The position numbers and the translations under genes were made by a program. Below, one piece after another: positions 33,825 through 41,655 of a stretch of DNA of 64,000 bases (positions within the stretch are counted from its first letter, which is position 1; every line of letters begins with the position of its first letter). Origin of the DNA: Streptosporangium lutulentum (GTDB lineage: Bacteria > Actinomycetota > Actinomycetes > Streptosporangiales > Streptosporangiaceae); NCBI RefSeq assembly GCF_030811455.1, contig NZ_JAUSQU010000001.1, forward strand, positions 2,108,001 through 2,172,000, written 5' to 3'. The notes under the pieces were generated by a model, which was not told the DNA's origin, did not search any database, and was given only the letters and a program-made list of their open reading frames with translations.

Positions 33825-33862
33825 GCCCGATTCTGGGATCGGGCATGGGCGGGCGTTTTTTC
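33825..33862 (+). terminator. Hairpin with downstream T-run
   Basis: GCCCGAT and ATCGGGC (33825-33844) form a 7-bp stem, and TTTTTT follows at about 33855-33860. The T-run is on the plus strand, but both neighbouring genes run on the minus strand. Its role is unclear. Confidence 0.3.
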
Positions 33863-33953
33863 TCCTCGCCGACGCCACGGGTCACCCGGGCGTGATCGGC
33901 AGCGGTTCCGGCGACAAGCCCTGCCCGGACGCCCGAATCGGGGCTTCGGCTCG

Positions 33954-34337
33954 TCAGGAAGCCGTCGCGGCGCGGTCGGATTCGCTGCGCAGGACACAGA
34001 ACTCGTTGCCTTCGGGGTCGGCGAGGACGGCCCAGCCCGAGCTGTCGGGCCTCCGGCGGTCGGCGACGAGGGTGGCACCGAGATCCAGCAGTCGCACGAC
34101 CTCCTCCTCGCGCGAGGTCTCCGGACGCAGGCACAGGTGGATCCGGTTCTTGACCACCTTGGGCTCCGGCACCTGGTTGAAGTGCAGCAGCGGCCCCTGC
34201 GGCAGCATCACCTGGGCCTCGGGGTCACCCGGCCTGTCCTCCGGATTCAGCGGGCAGCCGGTCACCCCGCTCCAGAACCTGGCCAGCTCATAGGCGTCCG
34301 CACAGTCGATCGCCACGTTCTGAAACACCGAGACCAT
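33954..34337 (-). CDS. VOC family (glyoxalase/bleomycin-resistance fold) protein
   Basis: This is a 127-residue protein with two beta-alpha-beta-beta-beta units: VFQNVAIDCADAYELARFWSGVTG at the start and NRIHLCLRPETSREEEVVRLLDLGA in the middle. It ends with the metal-site strand LADPEGNEFCVL, in which the Glu is conserved. This is the glyoxalase_6 type with unknown substrate. The ATG at 34337 begins MVSVFQNVAID, and the longer upstream frame is not related to the family. Confidence 0.88.
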   Translation of the reverse strand: MVSVFQNVAIDCADAYELARFWSGVTGCPLNPEDRPGDPEAQVMLPQGPLLHFNQVPEPKVVKNRIHLCLRPETSREEEVVRLLDLGATLVADRRRPDSSGWAVLADPEGNEFCVLRSESDRAATAS

Positions 34338-34600
34338 ACGTGAGATCCTGCCGAACGCCGGCCCCGCCCGCCACCGAATTACGACTTGAAGCGCGGGAAC
34401 GCCTGGAATCCCCGCCCCACGCGCGAGGACCGGCCGGCGTCGTCTTGAGGGCGGCCCCGTCGCCTCGCCCAGACGGCGGGAGGGAACCGGCCTGCCCGCA
34501 CCGCCACCCGTCTCACCGTCCCTTGATGCCGAGGGGCCGAGGGGCGGGCCGTCCCGCGAGGCGTAACGTGGAAGGCAGGGCATGTCGTTGGGGGATTGTG

Positions 34601-35575
34601 ATGCGTGCCATCGTCATCGAGAGATTCGGCGGACCGGACGGCCTCGTCTACAAGGAACTGCCCGAGCCCGAGCCCATGGCGGGTCAGGTCGTCATCAAGG
34701 TCAAGGCGTTCGGGGTCAACCACGCCGAGATGCACATGCGCAGAGGGGAATGGGCCGAGGCCGCGGAGGTGAGCGGCATCGAATGCGTCGGGCTGGTGAA
34801 AGCATGCCCCGGCGGCGAGTTCCCCGTGGGCGCCAAGGTCGCGGCGCTGATGGGCGGCCTCGGGCGCACCGTCAACGGCAGCTACGCCGAATACACCCGG
34901 GCGCCGGCCTCGAACGTGGCCCTCATCGAGTCCGACCTGCCCTGGGAGGAGCTCGCCGCGATTCCGGAAACCTACGCCACCGCCTGGACCTGCCTGTTCC
35001 GCAATCTGGAGATCGTCCAGGGGCAGACACTGGTCGTCCGGGGCGCGACCTCCTCCTTCGGCCGGGCCGCGGTCGGCCTCGCGGTGAACGTCGGCGCGCG
35101 GGTCGTCGCCACCACGCGCGATCCCGAGCGCTTCGCGGCGCTGGAGAAACTCGGTGCGGATCGCGCAGAACTGGAGGGACCGGGACTTTCCCAGCGGATC
35201 GCCGAGGCCAAGCGGCTCGACGCGGTGCTCGACCTCGTGGGCAACAGCACCATTCTCGACTCCCTCGAAATGCTGCGCCGGGGCGGGCGGGCGTGCCTGG
35301 CCGGCTGGCTGGGCGGTCTCGACCCGATCCCCGACTTCAACCCGCTGCTGCAGATGGCGAGCGGCGTCTATCTGACCTTCTTCGGCAGCTTCGTGTTCGG
35401 GACTCCCGGGTTCCCGCTGTCCGACGTGCCGCTCCAGGAAATCGCGGAGCAGGTGGCGGCGGGCCGCCTCACGGCGAAGCCGTCGCGCGTGTTCCGTTTC
35501 GAGGAGATCCGCGAGGCGCATCGCGTGATGGAGGCCAACGAGGCCGGCGGCAAGATGGTGGTCGTCCTCGGCTGA
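34601..35575 (+). CDS. Zinc-independent MDR oxidoreductase (quinone-reductase-like)
   Basis: This is a 324-residue NADPH-binding enzyme of the medium-chain dehydrogenase family. The N-terminal GroES-like domain (MRAIVIERFGGPDGL) is followed by a Rossmann domain with VVRGATSSFGRAAVGLA near 140-156, a variant of the usual GxxGxxG. There are no zinc-binding Cys/His clusters, so it is a quinone or enone reductase type. The ATG at 34601 follows GGGGGA by 6 bases. A GTG immediately before is also possible. The downstream two-component genes are 185 bases away and probably separate. Confidence 0.88.
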   Translation: MRAIVIERFGGPDGLVYKELPEPEPMAGQVVIKVKAFGVNHAEMHMRRGEWAEAAEVSGIECVGLVKACPGGEFPVGAKVAALMGGLGRTVNGSYAEYTRAPASNVALIESDLPWEELAAIPETYATAWTCLFRNLEIVQGQTLVVRGATSSFGRAAVGLAVNVGARVVATTRDPERFAALEKLGADRAELEGPGLSQRIAEAKRLDAVLDLVGNSTILDSLEMLRRGGRACLAGWLGGLDPIPDFNPLLQMASGVYLTFFGSFVFGTPGFPLSDVPLQEIAEQVAAGRLTAKPSRVFRFEEIREAHRVMEANEAGGKMVVVLG

Positions 35576-35760
35576 GCCCGATGAGAGCCGCCCGGCCTGC
35601 CCGAGGCGGATGCGAACCCGGGGGAGCGCCCGCCGAACCCGAAGATCATCCGAGCCGACGGCGTAACCCCGGCCCGCGTGGACATCGCCACCGCGATCGA
35701 GGGCGAATGTCCGACCGTGGGCAGATGCCGGGTGATCCGGTGAGGCGGTACCTTCTCGTC

Positions 35761-36960
35761 ATGAAGTGGGCTCGGCGGCTCGATGGAAGGGGCGTTGCCG
35801 ACGCGGCGACGGCGGTCGTCCTGGCGCTGCTCGTCGGGTATGCCATCGTTGATCCGCCGGGTCGGTCGTCGTGGTGGCCCGCCTGGTCGGCGTGGCCGGT
35901 CGCGGTGGTCGTGAGCTTTCCGATCGTGCTCCGGCGGCGCCGGCCGCGGGCCATGCTCGGTCTCGCGTGCGCCGCGGGCGTGCTGGTGACCGTGACCGGT
36001 GCCGTCGCGGCGGGCGCGATCTGGGTGTCGTTCGTGCCGACCGTGCTCGTGCTGTACGCGGTGGCCTCCACCACCTCGGTCGTGTGGTCGCTGGCGGGCT
36101 TGTCGGCCTGCCTGTTCGCCGCGGTGACCGCGGTCCTGATCTTCTACGCGCGGGTGTTCCCCGGCCTCGCACCCGCGGGCCCGCCCAGTGAGCTGCCGCA
36201 GGCCTGGCCGATCGAGATCGGTGTGGCCGGTGTGCTGCTGGCCGCCGGCTGGGGCGTCGGAACGGCCGTCCGGTGGAAGCGTGACACGACCGCTCGCCTC
36301 GTCCGCCACCTCGCGGAGGCCGCGGTGGCCGACGAGCGCAGGCGCATCGCCCGGGAACTGCATGACGTCATCGGCCACAGCATGAGCCTGATCGCGGTCA
36401 AGGCCACCGTCGCCAACCACGTCGCCGACGCCCACCCGCAGGAGGCGCGCGCCGCGCTGGCCGTCATCGAGCAGACCAGCCGGAGCACGCTCACCGAGAT
36501 CCACCGAGTGCTCGGCCTCCTGCGCTCCGACGGTGATCTGCAGCAGGCCCATCTGCCCGTTCCCGGTACGGCGGACCTGCCCGAACTGGCCGCCCACGCC
36601 CGCTCGGCCGGGGTCGAGGTGGACCTGACCGTCCGCGAGGAGGCCGAGATACCTCCCGCGGTCGCGTTGTCGGTGTATCGAATCGTGCAACAGGCCCTGA
36701 CCAACGTCGTCACCCACGCGGCACCCACCCGCTGCTCGGTCACCGTGGACATCGACGATCGGGAAGCCGTGATCGAGGTCATCGACGACGGCCCCCGCCA
36801 CGGCCGCCCGCCCCGGGCGGGCCACGGCGGACACGGCCTGATCGGCATGCGCGAACGAGTCAAGATGTACGGGGGCACGTTCAGCGCGGGGCACCGGCCC
36901 GAAGGGGGCTTTCGCGTGTCGGCTCACCTGCCCTACGACCCGAACGGCACCGTGACATGA
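35761..36960 (+). CDS. Two-component sensor histidine kinase (NarL-partner type)
   Basis: This is a 399-residue kinase. Four to five membrane segments fill residues 15-180, followed by the HisKA_3 box ERRRIARELHDVIGHS (His near 201) and an ATPase domain with QQALTNVVTHA (N-box), DDGPRHGRP and GHGLIGMRERV. A GTG at 35740 is an alternative start. The stop overlaps the response regulator start (ATGA), so the pair is translationally coupled. The large periplasmic sensor domain typical of nutrient sensors is absent, which suggests a membrane or cell-envelope signal. Confidence 0.92.
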   Translation: MKWARRLDGRGVADAATAVVLALLVGYAIVDPPGRSSWWPAWSAWPVAVVVSFPIVLRRRRPRAMLGLACAAGVLVTVTGAVAAGAIWVSFVPTVLVLYAVASTTSVVWSLAGLSACLFAAVTAVLIFYARVFPGLAPAGPPSELPQAWPIEIGVAGVLLAAGWGVGTAVRWKRDTTARLVRHLAEAAVADERRRIARELHDVIGHSMSLIAVKATVANHVADAHPQEARAALAVIEQTSRSTLTEIHRVLGLLRSDGDLQQAHLPVPGTADLPELAAHARSAGVEVDLTVREEAEIPPAVALSVYRIVQQALTNVVTHAAPTRCSVTVDIDDREAVIEVIDDGPRHGRPPRAGHGGHGLIGMRERVKMYGGTFSAGHRPEGGFRVSAHLPYDPNGTVT

Positions 36961-37655
36961 GCGTCGACGCCGAACCGAACACCCCACCACCCGTCCGGGT
37001 CCTGCTCGCCGAGGACCAGGTGTTGATCCGCGACAGCCTCAAGGTACTGATCGACACCACACCGGGGCTGGTCACCGTGGGCGAGGCCGGCACCGGCGCC
37101 GAAGCGGTGCTCCTGGCCCGCCGGTGCCGGCCCGACGTCGTCCTCATGGACGTGCGCATGCCGGACATGGACGGCATCGAGGCGACCAGGCGTATCTGCG
37201 CCGATCCGGCCGGTGCGGGCATCCGCGTCCTGATCCTCACCACGTTCGATCAGGACGAATACGTGTACGCGTCGCTCAGGGCCGGCGCCAGCGGATTCCT
37301 CATCAAGAGCGCGACGGCGGCCGAGCTCCTGGCCGCCATCCGGGTCGTCGCCTCCGGCGAAGCGCTGCTCGCGCCCACCGTCACCCGCCGGCTCGTCGCC
37401 GAATTCCTGCGACGCCCCCACTCCTTCCCGGCCGCGCGAGACCTCGGCGACATCACCCGGCGTGAGCGCGACGTGCTCACCCTCGTCGGCAGGGGAATGT
37501 CCAACTCCGAGATCGCCGAGCACCTGCACCTCACCGTCGGCACGGTCAAGACCCACATCGGCCGCCTCCTGGCCAAACTGCACGCCCGCGACCGGGCCCA
37601 GCTCGTCATCGCCGCCTACGAAGGCGGGCTGGTCACCGGCCCGTCGTCACAGTGA
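36957..37655 (+). CDS. NarL/LuxR-type response regulator
   Basis: This is a 232-residue regulator. The receiver domain has acidic residues in LLAEDQ, the phospho-acceptor Asp in VLMDVRMPDMDGIEA and the Lys in FLIKSATA. The LuxR helix-turn-helix follows from ITRRERDVLTLVGRGMSNSEIAEHLHLTVGTVKTHIGRLL. It is coupled to the kinase upstream by ATGA. Unlike the 8991-9641 regulator, this pair is intact. No transporter gene lies next to it, so the targets are unknown. Confidence 0.93.
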   Translation: MSVDAEPNTPPPVRVLLAEDQVLIRDSLKVLIDTTPGLVTVGEAGTGAEAVLLARRCRPDVVLMDVRMPDMDGIEATRRICADPAGAGIRVLILTTFDQDEYVYASLRAGASGFLIKSATAAELLAAIRVVASGEALLAPTVTRRLVAEFLRRPHSFPAARDLGDITRRERDVLTLVGRGMSNSEIAEHLHLTVGTVKTHIGRLLAKLHARDRAQLVIAAYEGGLVTGPSSQ

Positions 37656-37693
37656 TCAGCGGGCTCGCCGGTTCCCGGTCGCTGCCGTACGGC

Positions 37694-38563
37694 TCAGCCC
37701 TTACGCAGTCCGAGCGTCTCGGACGCGATCTCCAGCGCGGCCAGGTGCTCGTCGACCGAGCCCAGCCCCGCTTTCATGGTGTTGATGGAAAGGTGGGTGG
37801 CGCCGGACTCCCGCCACCGGCGGGCCAGGTCACTCAGTTCCTCCGCACTGCCCGTCCAGCTGGCACGGCCCTCCATGCCGAGCGCTGAGGGGTCGCGTCC
37901 CGCCTGCACGGCGGCCTCCTCGATCACCGCCTTGGCCTCGTCCAGCTTCGGGCCCGGAGACATCTGCGGGAACCAGCCGTCGGCCAGCCGCCCGGTGCGG
38001 CGGTAGGCCGCGGGTGACTGCGCGCCGAACCAGACGGGGATCGGCCGCTGCACGGGCAGGGGCGCCAGCCCCGCTCCGGTCACCCGGTCGTAGACGCCGT
38101 CGAAGGTGACCGACGGCTCGGTCCACAGCCGGCGCATCAACTCGACCTGCTCCTCGATGCGCCTGCCCCGGGTGGTGAAGTCCTGGCCGAGGGCTTCGTA
38201 CTCGACCTGGTTCCACCCCAGCCCCACGCCCAGCCGAAACCGGCCGTCACTGAGCAGGTCGATCTCCGCCGCCTGCTTGGCCACCAGCGCCGTCTGCCGC
38301 TGGGGCAGGATGATGATGGCGGTGACGAGTTCCAGCGAGGTCAGCGCGGCGAGATATCCGAAGAGGACCATCGGTTCGTGGAAGGTGCTCTCCACGTCGT
38401 ACACCCCTTGCCAGCCCTGGTGCACCGCCGGGTCGGCGCCGACGACGTGGTCGTAGGCCATCAGGTGCCGGAAGCCGAGCTCCTCGACTCCTTGCGCGTA
38501 GGCGCGCACCGCACCCACGTCCGGGCCGATCTCGGTCTGGGGAAAGACAACACCGATCCGCAT
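37694..38563 (-). CDS. LLM class (luciferase-like) oxidoreductase, probably F420-dependent
   Basis: This is a 289-residue TIM-barrel protein. The start MRIGVVFPQTEIGPDVGAVRAYAQGVEELGF, the LVTAIIILPQRQTALVAKQAAEIDLLSDGRFRLGVGLGWN stretch and PIPVWFGAQSPAAYRRTGRLADGW are the signature of actinobacterial TIGR03619-type F420 enzymes. The substrate is unknown. The frame begins ATG ATG. AGGAG is only 2 bases before the first ATG and 5 before the second, so I use 38563. It is convergent with the response regulator. Confidence 0.9.
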   Translation of the reverse strand: MRIGVVFPQTEIGPDVGAVRAYAQGVEELGFRHLMAYDHVVGADPAVHQGWQGVYDVESTFHEPMVLFGYLAALTSLELVTAIIILPQRQTALVAKQAAEIDLLSDGRFRLGVGLGWNQVEYEALGQDFTTRGRRIEEQVELMRRLWTEPSVTFDGVYDRVTGAGLAPLPVQRPIPVWFGAQSPAAYRRTGRLADGWFPQMSPGPKLDEAKAVIEEAAVQAGRDPSALGMEGRASWTGSAEELSDLARRWRESGATHLSINTMKAGLGSVDEHLAALEIASETLGLRKG

Positions 38564-38708
38564 CATGGCTCCTGTCGATCGTCAGGTGAACTCGCGGATC
38601 ATCATTCCGTGCGCAGCGCCTCTCAACCACATGCGACCCCCTGGCCACCGGTTCGAGCGGAAAGATCTACATCTGGGACGGCGGGGGGTGATGCTCGCTT
38701 TTGCCGGT

Positions 38709-39476
38709 TCAGGCGGTGGGGGGACGGCCGAGACTGCGCAGCTGATCGGGGGTCAACGAGGAGACATCCTGGTCGATGGGCGTTTCGGTGTACTGGTGGA
38801 TGGTCCAGGTCTTCCAGTCGGCGGGCGGCGGGACGTCGCCCATGGGCACGCCGTAGTAGGCCACCCAGAGGGGGTACTGGGACAGGCCCGCGCCGTAGGT
38901 GTTGGCGAAGTTCCAGCTGCTGTAGACCATCGGCTTGACGCCGGTCTTGGCCTGGACCCGGGCAAGCCAGGCCTTGGCCCAGGCGTTGACCTCGCTGACG
39001 GACCTGCCGTCGGTGGTCTCCAGATCCAGCACCAGCAGGTCGCCCGGCTTGGCCGGCTGCGAGTTCACCACCGAGAGGAAGAAGTCGGCCTCGGTGATCG
39101 GATTGTCGGCGGGGTGACCGAAGTGGTAGGCGCCGCGCACGATGCCCTTCTTCGCCAGTTCCCTCCAGTGCCGGGTGAAGGCCTTGTCGCGGAAGTGCAG
39201 TCCCTCGGTGGCCTTGACGATGCCGAATTTGGCCGGACTGGCGTTCCAGTCGTGGTCGGGCTCGTAGTTGGAGACGTCCTGGCCGTAGGTGAGCGCGTCG
39301 GCCCGGCCCGGATTGATCGGCGCGGCGAGCGTTTTGGCCGGGGTTTGCACGACACCGCTCAGGGCCTTCACGGAAAGGTCGGAGGCCAGGGCCGGGTGAC
39401 CGGCGAGAATCGCACCGGTGACAACGGTCGCACTCACCACGGCGGCGAGGGGGCGAGAGAAACGGTATTTCAACAT
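38709..39476 (-). CDS. Secreted GH25 lysozyme (N-acetylmuramidase)
   Basis: This is a 255-residue peptidoglycan hydrolase. A signal peptide of about 33 residues (RPLAAVVSATVVTGAILAGHPALAS) is followed by a linker and a GH25 domain from about 63. The domain has YGQDVSNYEPDHDW with D67, GIVKATEGLHF with E91, GAYHFGHP and LLVLDLETTDG with D151 and E153. These match the catalytic DxE and supporting acids of the family. There is no extra cell-wall-binding domain. The ATG at 39476 is 12 bases from AAGGAG, and a TTG at 39488 is too close to that site. Confidence 0.93.
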   Translation of the reverse strand: MLKYRFSRPLAAVVSATVVTGAILAGHPALASDLSVKALSGVVQTPAKTLAAPINPGRADALTYGQDVSNYEPDHDWNASPAKFGIVKATEGLHFRDKAFTRHWRELAKKGIVRGAYHFGHPADNPITEADFFLSVVNSQPAKPGDLLVLDLETTDGRSVSEVNAWAKAWLARVQAKTGVKPMVYSSWNFANTYGAGLSQYPLWVAYYGVPMGDVPPPADWKTWTIHQYTETPIDQDVSSLTPDQLRSLGRPPTA

Positions 39477-40033
39477 AGGGGGGATCAACTCCTTGCTTCC
39501 ATGCCGCCTACCGGGTTAGCTGACGGGTTCGGGCGTGGAAGTGCCCTACGCGGTGCCATGTGGAATGGGCCGCGATTCACCCCAGAAGATTGGGTCCCCG
39601 GCTCCGTGAATTCACGGACTCGGCGGCCGTGCTCGTTCCGCGTCGGAAACTCCCGCGGCACGAAACACGGTCTCGGTAATGATCAGGGCACCACCCGGCC
39701 ACGACGTCGCCGAACGTGTATCCCCAAGGACCCGAAGGTAAGCGGTGAGGATCGAATGATGCAAGGCGTCGCCATATTGACCTAACGAAATCCCCTCGAA
39801 CGCAGGACTTCGATGGTGAATTCTTTACCTCGGTCGAGCGGGTGAGAAGTCCTGCGGGATCCATGCGCAGGTCACGCGGCCAGGTAGATTCCTTATCATT
39901 CCGGCCTTGCGTGCCAAGGAGAGAGCCCGTTCAGTAAAGTCGCGATCGATTGAAGGTCGGTTGGGTTCCGTTTTCATACCATGCGTACTTTGCCATTCTC
40001 GTGCAAGAAAAGTAAAAAGTACGCAATGCCGTG
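39477..40033. other. Gene-poor stretch upstream of the lysozyme gene
   Basis: I see no convincing gene. The base composition is less GC-rich than the surroundings. A 50-codon ORF on the minus strand (39825-39977, starting MKTEPNRPSIDRDF and ending in a basic tail) is the only candidate. It has no known family and no clear ribosome-binding site. The lysozyme promoter should lie in the right-hand part of 39477-39700. Confidence 0.4.
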
Positions 40034-40469
40034 GACGACGTGGGTGGCCGGCCGCCCGGAGACATCCCAGGGCCGGGCCGCGTCGGCCTCGTTGCGCGCC
40101 GCCTCGTGGACGGCCGGTTCGGCCGGGACGCCGGCGAACCGGCCGAGGCCGTCGGGGCCGTGGAAGCGGACGCCCTGCGCCTGCGGGCTGGTGGCGGCGT
40201 ACCGGGCGGGGAGCGCGCCGCGGTCGACGGTCCGCATGGACAGACCCCGGCGGGAGAATCGATTCTTGGGGAGAGAGGCGCCTGCGGTCCATCGAGTGAA
40301 CGCGGGTGACGACGGCACTCCCCTCGACGGGGTCGCGGACCGGCACCATGAGGCCGGCGCCCGCCTCGGCCGGGCGTACGGCCGGATCGAGTCCGATGCC
40401 GTCGCTCGCCCCGGTCACCACGGCGAGCCTTCCGGCCGGATCGGCTACGGATACGTTCTTGATGACGAC
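40034..40469 (-). pseudogene. SDR oxidoreductase relic with internal deletion and frameshift
   Basis: Two separate parts of one short-chain dehydrogenase are visible on the minus strand. At 40469-40295 one frame encodes the N-terminus, with GRLAVVTGASDGIGLDPAVR (NAD loop) and PVRDPVEGSA. At 40243-40034 another frame encodes a C-terminus, AARYAATSP-like in the form PARYAATSPQAQGVRFHGPDG and ending EADAARPWDVS. About 180 central residues, including NNAG and YxxxK, are missing. It resembles the protochlorophyllide-reductase-like SDR group and cannot be functional. Confidence 0.75.
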
Positions 40470-40534
40470 CCCCTGGTCAGCGGATCTCCTCGGTCGGGCC
40501 GAGGGTCGCGGGCGCCCGCGAGGTGGATCCGTGT

Positions 40535-40573
40535 CGCGCTTGTCCACGGACTTTCGATCCGCGGACAAGCGCG
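40535..40573. terminator. 16-bp hairpin, one mismatch
   Basis: Bases 40535-40550 pair with 40558-40573 at 15 of 16 positions, loop of 7. The hairpin lies just upstream of the SDR relic on its strand. The gene it terminated, if any, is gone. Confidence 0.5.
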
Positions 40574-40633
40574 GCCCACCGGGGGTGCTCCGCCGGTCGA
40601 GTACGGGATGCTCTCCCCGGACACCCACACGGG

Positions 40634-40699
40634 ATGAACGTCGACCAGGCCGGCTCCACCGAACGCGGGCCCGTCAAGCTCTTCATGAATCCGGAATGA
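40634..40699 (+). other. Possible 21-codon gene remnant ending before a large hairpin
   Basis: The ORF MNVDQAGSTERGPVKLFMNPE ends five bases before the inverted repeat at 40704. The context (short coding tail plus strong hairpin) looks like the preserved 3' end of a lost plus-strand gene, but I cannot name a family. Confidence 0.25.
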
Positions 40700-40703
40700 T
40701 TTA

Positions 40704-40762
40704 GCCCGTGTTCGCTGTGATCGCAATTATTCCGGAAGGGTGCGATCTCAGTGAACACGGGC
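40704..40762. repeat. 22-bp inverted repeat with 15-base loop
   Basis: Arms 40704-40725 and 40741-40762 match at 20 of 22 positions. The outer flank 40690-40701 (TCCGGAATGATT) is also nearly complementary to the loop region AATTATTCCGGA, so alternative pairings exist. It could be a terminator or the footprint of a small palindromic repeat family. Confidence 0.85.
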
Positions 40763-40910
40763 AACCTCTCTCCGCCGTGGGTCTGGATATTTTCCTGATT
40801 CCAGGTTCTGCCGCATGCGGTCGACGTGCTTTGACTACATGCCGCACCCAGGCTGGAGGCCAATCTTGATGGGGTGGCTAATCAGAGACCTTAGACGTTT
40901 CGCCGTTTTT

Positions 40911-41234
40911 TCAGTCGTCATCGAAATCGCGGTCACGGTCGCGGTCGCGATCGCGGCCACCGCCATTGACAGTGTTGTTGTTGATATTGACATTGACCCT
41001 GCGGACGCTGCGGTGGTGGGAGCGGTGGTGGCAACCGCAGCCGCGGCGCCAACCACAGCCGCCGCCGCATCCTCCGCCCCATCCTCCGACCCAGGTCGTG
41101 AAGCCTGCGCTCGTACCTGCGGTGGTGGTGGGAGCGGTGTTGGCGGCTGCGGTGGCCGCGCTCATGCCTATGCCTCCGCCGGCCAGTGCCGTGCTGATGG
41201 CGAGTCCCGCGACGATGCTTTTGACGTTGGGCAT
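40911..41234 (-). CDS. Small secreted Gly/Cys/His-rich protein with Arg-Asp tail
   Basis: This is a 107-residue protein. A signal peptide (SIVAGLAISTALAGGGIGMSAATAAA) is followed by a Thr-rich stretch. Next come a Gly/Trp/Cys block (GGCGGGCGWRRGCGCHHRSHH, four cysteines near four histidines), a basic segment VRRVNVNINNN, and an alternating Arg-Asp tail ending FDDD. The ATG at 41234 is preceded by an excellent AAGGAGG, so it is translated. The Cys/His cluster could bind metal or form disulfides. I do not recognise a family of known function. Confidence 0.8.
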   Translation of the reverse strand: MPNVKSIVAGLAISTALAGGGIGMSAATAAANTAPTTTAGTSAGFTTWVGGWGGGCGGGCGWRRGCGCHHRSHHRSVRRVNVNINNNTVNGGGRDRDRDRDRDFDDD

Positions 41235-41655
41235 TTTGTTCCTCCTTGAAAGGATTTGTTGCCCTGTTTCGGCGCTTTCGCAGTGCTGTGAAAGGCGCCT
41301 GGGATGACCGCGGATAGGTCGTCCTGGTTGTCATGATTTCCAGGGATATCGTGCGAGAAACGGAGATTAACGGCTTTTGCCACCACCTCACCCTTTTATT
41401 GATAATGCTGGGATAATATCTATTATTTTGCTATGAAATGTCGCTAATGTCGCATTTGTCGTACGAGAGATGGAGGTGCCGGCGGGTCGGAAGGCGAGAA
41501 AAAGACAGGGAATGTGAGAGGCAGGCTCAACCCGTTTGGCCGCTTTCGCTGGATCGATCAATCCGTCGAGGGCGCCGGGGGTGGGCTTTCGCCGTACGCC
41601 CAGGCCGTGAGCCGGGCCCGCAGCCCAGGGCGCCGCCCCTGGCAGAATCGGTCGC
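41235..41655. other. Non-coding region with AT-rich patch
   Basis: No gene is supported. Bases 41395-41460 are strikingly AT-rich for this genome and contain several TAAT and TATTAT blocks. This is where promoters for the small secreted protein gene and for the SARP-type regulator could lie. Confidence 0.5.

Noticed and set aside
34582-36960. 792-residue ORF ending as a histidine kinase, suggesting a fusion with the upstream reductase
   Set aside because: The first 375 residues are an out-of-frame reading of the MDR gene. Kinase homology starts near 35761.
40445-40863. ORFs on both strands over the hairpin zone
   Set aside because: They have no consistent codon bias and are interrupted by strong inverted repeats. 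No family was recognised.
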